From Phanerodontia chrysosporium (taxonomy: Eukaryota; Basidiomycota; Agaricomycetes; Polyporales; Phanerochaetaceae): a stretch of DNA of 64,000 nt. The notes below the pieces were generated by a model. It was given only the letters and a program-made list of their open reading frames with translations, was not told the origin of the DNA and did no database searches. How positions within the stretch are numbered: the stretch's first letter is position 1; each line of letters begins with the position of its first letter. The stretch covers positions 34,304 through 98,303 of the forward strand of contig MJGA01000056.1 in assembly GCA_001910725.1 (NCBI GenBank), read 5' to 3'. Shown here in pieces: positions 55,151 to 64,000 of the stretch. A program made the translations under genes and the position numbers.

Positions 55151-57748
55151 TTATACTGCCCATTGCCCGTCACCGTCGTCCATCTCTATGTCTGCCTGCC
55201 TGTCGCCAAGTTGGCTGCTCCATTTCTCCAGGCTATCTAGCTCTTGAGCCAGCTCGTTCCGGTCCCCGTCGTTGTCATGTGCCAGCATCATATCCCCCTC
55301 GTCCGCCTCATCTTCGAATTCCTCTTCGCTGCTGTTTCGTCCTTCTGATGTTCGATCCTTCTTCCCTGATTTTTGGATCTGAGGCGGCTCACTAGCGGAA
55401 ACTCCTTTCTCGAGCTTGTACCGACTTCGGACTTCTTCTTGCCATTCGGGGGACTCCACCAAGGTATCGCAGTCGTATTGTGACAAGATATGATCCTCGC
55501 TAGCAGGGAAGACTACCTTCCCGGTAGTGAGCTGGGAGCGAACGGCGAATGGCTGAGCATTGAAGAATTCCGGGTCGTAGTAGTCGATAGGAAGCTTCTT
55601 CGGCAAGGTTTGGAAAAGGGAGGGCGGGCGAACGCTCCAGGGCAGGACTATCCGCGGCTTCTCGCTGCTCTTGCCAATGACCCTCTTCGACTCAACTCTT
55701 AGAGCCTCGACTCGGCGAATGAAGGCTTCGGCTGCCATTGACCTCTCAGGTTTCTTTTTCACAATGAAGGCTGTCCGCATTGCGTTGTACTCATCGTCTG
55801 ATGTGGTTTCAGTTGTGATAAGGTCTAGGTAACGTCCTGACTCAGAGGGACTTTCTTTCTCCAAGACAGAGAGACGCTCCCTCGTAATCTAGAAAACATA
55901 CGTTATCCAGGGGAAATCAAGCCAACCAATTATACACATACCCTGGAGCGTCGTCGATACAGGGCATTCATCGCTTCCTCCCGCTGGACGCTCCCAGGCC
56001 TCCTCTTCTCTTGAAAGTACCGGCGTCGTTGTGCAAACCAGACGTAATGGTCGTACATAGACAGAAGAAGCACCGTGTCGGTAAGGTAAGCCTCGTTGAC
56101 AGACATGTGGATCCAGGCGCAAGCCTTGACTAGTTGGCGGAAGGAGTCAATACAGGCGATGCGACAAGCAGAGTTGTACAGGTCGTACGGATTTCCATTG
56201 AAGTTAGGCCTCCAGGTGGTGAATTTGTATCGAGCGCAAATGGCACAGATCATGGCCAAGTGACAATCCTGCACGGCGAGAAGCTCGGGCTTCACCTTGG
56301 TCTTGTCATCAGGGATACGTGCGATATCGAGCCAATCGAGGTCGGATCGAGCAGTCGCGGATAGGGATCGAGCTTTGAGAATATCCTCGCGTGAGGTGTG
56401 TAGTTCGTCGAACCTGCGTAAATCCTCCGCAGATGGTTGAGGTGGCAGGTCCCCGCGAGTGCACATTCCCCACATAAGGTCGATATGTCTGCACATCGCT
56501 GACTATTGAACGTGATGCAATTGGCAGGGAGAAACTGGCAGGAGGTCCGTGTGAACACGCACCTTCATCCCCGCCGCACCTTCCGGCAGAGGAACCTTCC
56601 AGAGGCACATTGAAGTGGCCGCAGCTGCACGGCCACGAGACCGAGATTTTGACGGCTTCTTCGCCACCTTCTTGGCCCGGTCTGGACTCTGCTTACTTCT
56701 CGCCCTCGGCAGGGGGTCAGATAAGACCGAAGCTCCCCTGCTCTCCCCCCGCGACGGTATGGGATCCGCCGTGGCATCCTGGATGGGAACGTCCTCGAGG
56801 GCGTCCCTGATCTCCCCTCGCGACGGCGTAGAATTGGCTGCGGCTTCCTGGATGGGAACGTCCTCGAGAGCGTCCCTGATCTCCCCTCGCGACGGCGTAG
56901 AATCCGCTGTGGCTTCCTGGATGGGAACGTCCTCGAGGGCGTCCCTGATCTCCCCCCGCGACGGCGTGGAATCCGCCGTGGCTTCCTGGATGGGAACGTC
57001 CTCGGGGGCGTTCGTAATCTCCTCCCGTGGCGGCATGAAGGACGCGGCTATGGCGTCACGAGCGAGAACATTATTCAAGAAATTCGTGTTGAGATCGTCC
57101 GTGCGCACACGCTTCGTACGGCCACCACGACTAGTACTTCTGGCGCTAGGCACCGCACTTTGGATAGGGGTGCCACGCTCGTCGCCATCCAGTTCTTCGT
57201 TGTCGCGCTTGCGCTTCTGGCCATGAGAACTCACTCCATTCCTGTCGTGGCTTCCAGCAGCAGAAGCGGAAGGAGCAGCAACAGAGGAGTGCAACCCAGG
57301 CTCTCGGGATCTGAAGGCATTCTCTTTCAATACGGTGCAGATGAGGAGAAAATGATCCATACGCGGATAGCACTGTTGTCAATGGGGTACCACTGCAGCC
57401 CTCCGGTTCCGTGGTCATCCTTCGGCTCCCCTCGCTCTTAAGACGCTCGATCTCCCGAGCCTGGGCTTCAAGACGCACGTAGGCTTCTTCTAACAACTGC
57501 TGCTTGCTGCTAAGCTCCTGATGGGCTTGGCGAATCAAGGCCTCTGCATCTTGAAAGGACCTCCTGAAGTCGTTCTGTTGGGCATCGATGACAGCCTGTA
57601 TGCGCTGTTGTATCTGCTGGTCAACGGCTTGCAGACGTCGCTGAACATGCTGGTCGAGGAAGCCGCCAAGGATTTGGGCCTGATTCTGATCGAGGGCATA
57701 CAGAGAAGTGAGTTCTTGGATCAGAGAGATCTCCGAACTCGGTTCCAT
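55151..57748 (-). CDS. Hypothetical protein (805 aa) with internal 23-residue repeats
   Basis: Exons 57748-57391, 57323-56563, 56502-55942 and 55888-55151 total 2418 nt (806 codons), all in phase. Residues about 15-100 form a Gln/Glu-rich coiled coil (QHVQRRLQAVDQQIQQRIQA). A nuclear-type basic segment (KRKRD, RTKRVR) follows, then about five 23-residue repeats with core EIRDALEDVPIQEATAD and a second basic block (KKVAKKPSKSRSRGR). The C-terminal half is compact (WDWLD-like SDLDWLDIARIPDD; LPIDYYDPEFFNAQPFAV) with an acidic tail. A nuclear protein seems likely. I recognise no family. Confidence 0.7.
56742..57050. repeat. Minisatellite, 69-bp unit, about 4.5 copies, inside the 805-aa gene
   Basis: GGATGGGAAC recurs at 56781, 56850, 56919 and 56988, exactly 69 bp apart. 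Units differ at few bases, and each encodes 23 residues in frame. Confidence 0.9.
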
Positions 57749-58372
57749 TGTGGCGACAACGCGAACTGATGATCAAAGTTGGCAGGGTGTGTCCAACTCA
57801 CAACTTGACCGCCTGCGCATGCGTAAGAATACTTGGAGCGCTCGTATCAACCTGTGCTTACTTCCGTGGCGAAGTCACTTCAAACGCTTAAACCGTCTTC
57901 GTATGTAACCGCTCTAGATCATATATTCTTGCTCGAAGAGCAAGCTCAAGCTTACCCCAGCGGATCCGATTTGATCATGATCATGACCAGCGCCTGAAGC
58001 TCTAGATCTATAAATTTGTCTCTTTTGTTCTTTTTCCAAAAACATCAAACCTCCCCCTCTCTTCGTAACAACTCCCGTCCTCGTCCTCCGGAAGCGATGC
58101 AGGAAGAGGGCGCGCGGGCGCCAGCGGCCAAACTGAGCACACGCTCTCGTCCACCATCTCGACGTCCGACTAGCACCACTTGAATTTCCTAGGAGATGCG
58201 CCGAAAGTTCCCCGCCAGCGAAGACGGTCCTCACACGGATCCTTTTCTCGACACCGGACCGTGAAGACGTCGAGATTAGGCCCATGTGAGCGAATTTCCT
58301 CAGTACAAGTTGCGAGCAGCGGCCAGAGCCATGCTGGGAACATCCCTCGACCCCACTATCGAACTCACCGAA
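57749..58372. other. Intergenic, no gene seen
   Basis: Between the divergent 805-aa gene and the SDR fragment. Contains a TGATCATGATCATGA block near 57972. Confidence 0.45.
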
Positions 58373-58999
58373 ATGGCTGCAAGCACGACGACCTGGCTCA
58401 TTACGGGGTGCGTAGGGCTCCTCTGCTGCTATTCAAGGCCTAGCTGACGATGCCTGCAGAACGTCCCGCGGCATTGGTCTCGAAACGGCCCGCCAGCTGC
58501 TCCAGACACCCTCCAACGTCGTGATTGCGACCTGTCGCAATCCGTCCGCGGCCAGCCACTTGCAGGCCCTTAGCGGCGATGCGAAGGGAAAGCTCCATGT
58601 TCTGCCACTCGATACGGCAGACATGAAGAGCATCGAGGCCGTGTTGAAGCCGGTGGAGGACATCGTCGGCGAGGGGGGACTGGACTATCTGTTGAACAAT
58701 GCCGCAATCGTGAGTGTTCTGCCTTGTAACTGTGCGCCCCTTGACCGACGGAGGCTCAATGTGACCTGCAGAACGTTGGTATGGACACCGGCTTTTCGTT
58801 ATTTCCTGAAGACCTCCTGCGCACCATGAACGTGAACGTCGCGGGGCCCGGTCACCTCGCGCAGACGCTCCTCCCGCTCCTCGAGCGCGGCCGCAAAAAG
58901 ACGATCATGAACATGACGAGCGGTCTCGCGAGTATCGGGCTCGACTGTGGGCCGAAGTGCGCGACGTACAGCATGAGCAAGACTGCACTGAACATGCTG
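58373..58999 (+). pseudogene. Short-chain dehydrogenase/reductase, 3'-truncated
   Basis: ATG at 58373. After a short intron the cofactor motif TGTSRGIG is formed, then ETARQLLQTPSNVVIATCRN, LPLDTADMKSIEAVL, LDYLLNNAAI (NNAG-type motif), and after a second intron FPEDLLRTMNVNVAGPGHLA and the catalytic YSMSK. The frame reaches a GTATGT donor at about 59000, but no exon with the substrate-binding end of the family follows; kinase-like sequence comes instead. Family members are about 250 aa; about 170 are present. Confidence 0.72.
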
Positions 59000-59039
59000 G
59001 TATGTCTCGATCCTTTCATCCGGAATCTGTTGCGCTAAA

Positions 59040-59519
59040 GTGCGTGTTTGCATTCCACGACCTTCGCGCACACAACTCAAGCCGGCTCAATGCGCCGCAG
59101 AAGTTCGCACGCAAGGAGTGGCGGAGCAGCGGGAACAGCGCCCGCAGAAGCAGTGGCGACGCCGAGGAGAACACCCTACGCATCGAGCTCGGGTGCAGCA
59201 CTACGACGTGAGTGCAAAGCTCGGTGAGGGCGGCTTCTGCGCGGTCTTCGAGGCGATTGACGTCAGCCCGGCGGCGCAGCGGCGGGGGCGCGACGTGGAT
59301 GGCAGCTCGGACGACGAGCTGAGCGACGAGGTGCTGCGCGTCACGTTCATGGTCGTGAAGCCGCGCAGGATCGGGGAGCTCCACGTCCTGTGGCGCATCC
59401 ACGCGACGCTCTCGCCGGCGCTGTGGAGGAGCATGGACGCGCCGTCGGCGCTGTACGCGTACCGCGACGAGTCGTTCCTCGTGCTCGAGCTGATGCACCG
59501 CCTCTATACGAGAAGATAA
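59040..59519 (+). pseudogene. Bub1-like protein kinase fragment (N-lobe only)
   Basis: The frame holds HYDVSAKLGEGGFCAVFEAI (glycine loop), the beta-3 lysine in VTFMVVKPRRIGELHVLWRI, and ALYAYRDESFLVLEL, a pattern seen in Bub1 checkpoint kinases. It then breaks off (MHRLYTRR-stop) before the catalytic HRD and DFG motifs. The upstream 45 residues are not kinase-like. No catalytic protein can be made. It sits directly after the truncated SDR. Confidence 0.65.
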
Positions 59520-59653
59520 AGACCCGAACCTGTCCATTCAACCTGCTGCCGACGGCTCTGCCTTGGATCCCTTCAGCACGGAAGGCAACAGCGAGAATCC
59601 AGCACTGCAGGCGTGTGATCGACTCGACAACTTGGGGAGGGTCTAAAAGAAGT

Positions 59654-62600
59654 TCATTCGATTCTACGAGCCCTGCTCATATCGTGAACGATGAGAATAT
59701 CTGTCATGATACCAAACGTCCCGCTTTGTCTTCTACGAAAGGGAGCATGGTATACAACACTTGTAAGGGGGAGAATCAAGGCTTGTTCTCGTCTATCGTA
59801 ATATACCTCGCACTTGAAGCCTGGTCTGGTGCGGAAGGGGTTGTGCAATTCGTCTGTTGCTGTGAGCCTTTCGTGAGGCGCAATTTCGACGAAGGTGAAG
59901 GGGATTCTAGTTGGGAGTAGAGTCGTCCAGATGGCCGTGATAAACCCTGCTCGGAGGGTGTTCACACGATCTCGAAAGATTACAGAACTATTCCCGAGGT
60001 GCACGCGCCGAACAGCGTAGCGCCGACCACGTAGGAATGCATGTCGTCTAGGAAGTGCATGGGTTGTGAGCACGGACGCGTTGAGTGGATGCGGAAAATC
60101 CACGTAATGGCGTAGATTAGGAAAATTGGGGACCAGGATCTCGAAAAGCGTGTTGTACTGCTCAGACGAAAGGCGTTCTGTCCCCTTAAAGAACTGTGCT
60201 GCTTCTGCATGGTTTAGACCGGTTGCTTGTGGGTCGGCATCGTCTGATTTTGAGTCGACGAGAAGAAGCTCACGCATAGAAGCGGTGAGCTCCTTCGTGG
60301 CCTCGCTTTCATTGTGGCGGAGAAAAGCAACAAGGCGACCTTGGCGACAGACCTGACGAAACATCGTCAAGTCCAGATCATCTGAGCGTGAGACGCACAT
60401 TAGATGCTTTCTATTCCACAATCGCTGCAACTTGTACACGTACATATCCTTCCATTTTTGCGAACGAGCTGCAAGAGATGGTTTTTTTGCTCCAGTGTGC
60501 ACTCCGACAGGGCAGCAAGCGGGCCCAGAATTTTTGAAACTGGCCCCCGTGCGTCCCCAATGGTGGTTAGGCTTGCTGTGTGCACTGGGAAGAGCTCATG
60601 AAGGCCCTGTCTGTAGCAGAGGTAGTGCTCTGTATACGAATCGGCGTCGGCATCAGATGTGGAATATGCGGAGATAATGTTGGCGCAGGTGACTAGATGG
60701 TAGAAGTTCTCGAGGAGGCCGTGGTCTCGTGAGCCATCCATCGCCATGTGCCACATCTCAACAAGCTCCATAGGGAAAAATATCGTGAACAAAGTGAAGT
60801 ATGTGAAGGCTTTGAGAGAATCGTGAGACGCCTCGCCAAGATTCGTTGGAGGTCGGTCGAGATCGCTCGGTATTACGACGTCTGCGATACATGTGTGTAT
60901 GCGCTGTAGACCTTCGGGGCTGAACGTAGGGGGAAGAGGTGTGAAAGATGCATCTTCATTGAGAGGACTGGACGTCTCCTCCTCTGCTTCATCGCTGTCG
61001 CCCTCGGAGCTACTGTCTGACTCACTATAGGTGTAGTCGCCATGACTGCCGAGATTGAGCTGAGCCATTGCATTTGCGATGACCGAATCGGAACCATCGG
61101 ATCGAAGTCGTCTTCATCATCTGCAGTATGGAACGACTGGCCGGATCTATGATGCAGTAGCCACTCTGCCTCGAGCCTGGACGCTCGAATTGGCGGGAGT
61201 GTGCCTTCCTCCGTGCCTCTGCGTTCAGCTCTCTGACCTCCGTGCTCGATAGAGAAGCTGTGTCTGCCATATTCGGGCGCATCTCTACATCCATGTCAGC
61301 CACGACGTGTAGCTCATGTGGCGCAGTTGAAAAGGTGCCTGCAGACAAAGTGAGCATTTCATCGAAGCATCAATCCTGAGAACTCCCTTCACGCACCTGC
61401 TTCGCGGCCTTCGGTTTTTTTGCGCCTAGACTTCTTTCCTTTTCGCTTATCCTCGGTAGGCCAATGCCCCATATCTCACGAGCATGGTTCTGAAGGATTC
61501 CTCGCCACCAGTTATGCATAATCCAAGAACAGTGTGACGAACGGGGCTTCGGTAGGAGAGCTCATGCATGGGGGTCCACCGTACTCCTGTCGCCTTGAAG
61601 AGCTGCTCTTTGAGAGTGATCGTTGGAGCGACAACCACTTGGCGGCCGCTTCGTTGACCTGGTCGTCCGTCCGTGTCCCCAACCATCAAGATCCAAGCTC
61701 TCGATGTTGGATCTCTTGCACGGGCAGAACCAGCAGAATTCCTCTGCACCGTGTCCAGCAAAGCCTTCGCACTTGCAGACAGCAGGGTGGTCGCCGATGA
61801 GGGGCACGATGCTCACACGCTTGACCGTGCCCTTGGGATGTTTCCAGGTGCGAACGCGGACTCCAGACCAAGCGGCCTTAAATCTGTCGACGATAGGTTG
61901 TAGCATATGGCTGATGGACACGACGTCCGGCTCTTTTGGTCCTGGAATCATGCCGGCGAAGAATGTGTACTCCGACTTGCAGCCATGTCCATGGAAGGTT
62001 AAGACAGATGGCGAAAATGTTGCGCAGGAGACGTGCTTGCCGCCGATTAGGTTGGTGAAGGGGTTAAACCAGTCGATATATAACGCGAAGGTGAGGTTAC
62101 CAGGGGTGGAGCACCATTGCGGGTCGGGCAGGCTTCTCCAAGCTGGGCTGTCAATGATGCTGTACATGCGGCCGTCGAAGGCGGCTGGTGTGATATGATC
62201 GTTCGATGGCGTCCTCAATTCTGGAAGCATAAGAAGCATTCGAGCCAGTCTTCAAAGACCTGAGTAGTATACAGGCGACGGGGAACACTTATGGGACCGC
62301 GACCAATGGTATGTCGGACAGTGGTCAAGCTGGCACCGCACACTGTGCGGGAAGTGGGATATCGGCAACTTGTACAGCGGTCAGGGAGAGTATCCAGAGA
62401 TGGGTAGATATGATGGCACTGGGGGCAACAGGCAATCCGTACAAGTTTAGGCTCGAGGGATAAGGCAGCGATGGACGTGCGTGGATCGTTGTGGAGGAGG
62501 ACTGGTGGAACAGAGTCGTGGCCGATGAGCGAAGCTTTTCGAACTCGCCCCTAGCCTGATCGCGAGGTCGATCATGACTCCAAGGACGTTCATAACTTGC

Positions 62601-63063
62601 GAAACCGAGTCCCTGCTCAAGCAACGCACAACAGAGCCAAGCGGCAAGATGTGATTGAGCAGTCGTATGGCATTGCCTGTATCCTGGATCGTGCGTTGAG
62701 CTTGTTGAGCGCGCTCATGATCAACTTCCATGTCATCAGATCTAAGGATCTCGTCGTTCGTGAGATGCATGCGCTCACCTTTGTGCAGTTCCTCCTCCTG
62801 TGCCAGCCAAAGTATCCTGCTCCTCCTGCTGCCCTGCAGAACATTCTGCTCCTCGTCGCTGTGCGCAGGGTTATGTTCCGCAGTTCCATTAGTTCTCGTC
62901 TGGCCGACTGCAGGTCAACTCGAATGTAAGCATCATCATCAAAGATGAACTGACCTGTACCTCGTTCCTGCTACGGTCTCGTATGTAGGACCGACCGTAC
63001 CGGGCGACGTGGTCTTGGACCGTGCGTGGACGCTGAGTGACCGCGACGGGTGACTCCATCCGG
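59654..63063 (-). pseudogene. Decayed CACTA/EnSpm-type Tnp2 transposase
   Basis: Family segments in order from the 5' end (about 63060): a short start (MESPVAVTQRP), YTTQVFEDWLECFLC, NLTFALYIDWFNPFTNLIGG, GMIPGPKEPDVVSISHMLQP, CEGFAGHGAEEFCWFCPCKR, TGVRWTPMHELSYRSPVRHT, MHNWWRGILQNHAREIWGIG, TIFFPMELVEMWHMAMDGSR, and ANIISAYSTSDADADSYTEH. They fall in different frames: shifts are needed near 62240, 61650, 61600 and 61520. Many members in basidiomycetes look like this. I found no terminal repeats. Confidence 0.8.
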
Positions 63064-63625
63064 TCTGTGAAGAAAACAGCGTGCACAAACGGAACACAGG
63101 CACACGACGGGTTCAGATCCAGAGCTCATCGTGAAAATTACAGGAGATCGGGCTCTTTCGTCAAGATCTAGAGCACGACGAGTATACGGATGAACAGCGT
63201 CTCAGATCCGCAATGATCATCATGCGCATGCTGTCGCTGATCAAGCGAGTGACCCGGCGGCGCTGAGAGGCGCTAATGTGCATGAAATCCAACCAGTCCG
63301 TGCTTCCGCATACTCACTCCTGCGCACCGGACATGTCTGGTTCTATGGGTACATACGTTTCTGAAGCTCTACTGCGCAGTTATATTAACATGCATTTATT
63401 TGATACGGATTCTTGTCAGTTCAAGACGCCAATTGCAAGCCTCATGTGGCTTGTTGCGTGTGCGAAGACCCTTCATCGTTCCCCGGAGAGAGCTGTCGCT
63501 TCAAAGGTGCTCTTCCAAGTTCATCTAATCGATTCTCTTGTCTAATACCTGTAAGGGTATCGTATATCTAGAGGGGCGCGTGCCACATTCGCCCCTGGAA
63601 CCGTACCTCCGCCGCAAGATACAAG
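63064..63625. other. Intergenic, no gene seen
   Basis: Between the Tnp2 relic and the zinc-finger gene start. An in-frame-looking patch at 63565-63625 (SPLEPYLRRKIQDD) may be an upstream exon of the next gene. Confidence 0.4.
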
Positions 63626-64000
63626 ATGACGTTCGATAGAGAACTTAGGCGTATGAAGGTGGAGGACATTGTGTCCTACAAGGTAATAGTTAGAGCTGAT
63701 ACTCTCGCATAACAAGAATTGACTTTGTGCAGAGAAAACTCGCCCCCTTCATGCGTGACATCCTGGAAGAAGAGTTGCGGCACTCGCAACTTCCAGGGGT
63801 TGTTCACAGGTATCTGGAGGCAGAGTCACGCCTCAATTGCGGTATGTTGTTGTAGGGTCAATACGTCTCTGCTATATCTTACACAATACAGACGTTTGCG
63901 ATACCCCGATCTTTTCAGCATCGTGGATATGCGAAAGGTGCAGCTATGAGATCTGCCCGGCTTGTAAATCTCGAACTACTCTACCGTGCGAGGTGCGCAG
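63626..64000 (+). CDS. Zinc-finger protein, N-terminal part (cut by window end)
   Basis: Exon 1 from ATG 63626 (MTFDRELRRMKVEDIVSYK) joins over short GT-AG introns to RKLAPFMRDILEEELRHSQL and then to NCDVCDTPIFSASWICERCS and YEICPACKS. The cysteine spacing CX2C...CX2C...CX2C resembles the zinc finger found in fungal JmjC/KDM3-like proteins. The later part is off the window, so this assignment is tentative. Earlier exons may exist. It is the last gene in the window and appears intact so far. Confidence 0.6.

Overview
The window comes from a filamentous basidiomycete, most likely a wood-decay polypore-type agaricomycete (lineage inferred, not proven). The genes carry many short GT-AG introns of about 35-65 nt. 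They belong to families typical of that group: a HET-domain pair, a fungal Rib2/Pus9-type pseudouridine synthase, a DUF1479 oxygenase, chromodomain gypsy and copia retrotransposons, PIF/Harbinger and CACTA-type Tnp2 transposons, and many tiny secreted peptides.

Layout. 0.4-18 kb: two conserved housekeeping-type genes (pseudouridine synthase, DUF1479 protein) and one mid-sized secreted protein lie among eight very small putative secreted-peptide genes; a ninth is at 36.0 kb. The peptides form at least two families plus some orphans, and several have a TATA box about 50-60 nt before the ATG. 19.5-22.5 kb: a complete PIF/Harbinger DNA transposon with transposase, Myb/SANT partner gene, terminal inverted repeats and a 3-bp target duplication. 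23.5-36.0 kb: a young copia element (341-bp LTRs, one difference, target duplication AAATT). A still younger chromodomain gypsy element (695-bp LTRs, identical by eye, target duplication GGAGA) is inserted into its protease motif. The copia copy landed 8 bp upstream of the TATA box of the ninth peptide gene. Without the transposons, the peptide cluster would cover about 20.5 kb.

36.9-41.1 kb: two divergent paralogous HET-domain genes, tail to tail. 42-64 kb: a relic-rich stretch. It holds a 5'-truncated aminotransferase, a frameshifted opsin/HSP30-like membrane protein, a FAD-monooxygenase fragment with an in-frame stop, a dual-specificity phosphatase with one nonsense codon, a truncated SDR joined to a Bub1-like kinase fragment, and a decayed Tnp2 transposase. 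Among these sit genes that look intact: a 394-aa single-pass membrane protein, a SAM methyltransferase, an 805-aa protein with a 69-bp internal minisatellite, and the start of a zinc-finger gene cut by the window end.

Points most worth following up: the clustered peptide families; a textbook -1 frameshift site (G GGT TTT, 6-nt spacer, hairpin) at the gypsy gag/pol junction; an extra 238-codon open frame ahead of gypsy gag that differs from one continuous frame by a single TAA; and the nested insertions. No tRNA, rRNA or CRISPR array was recognised.
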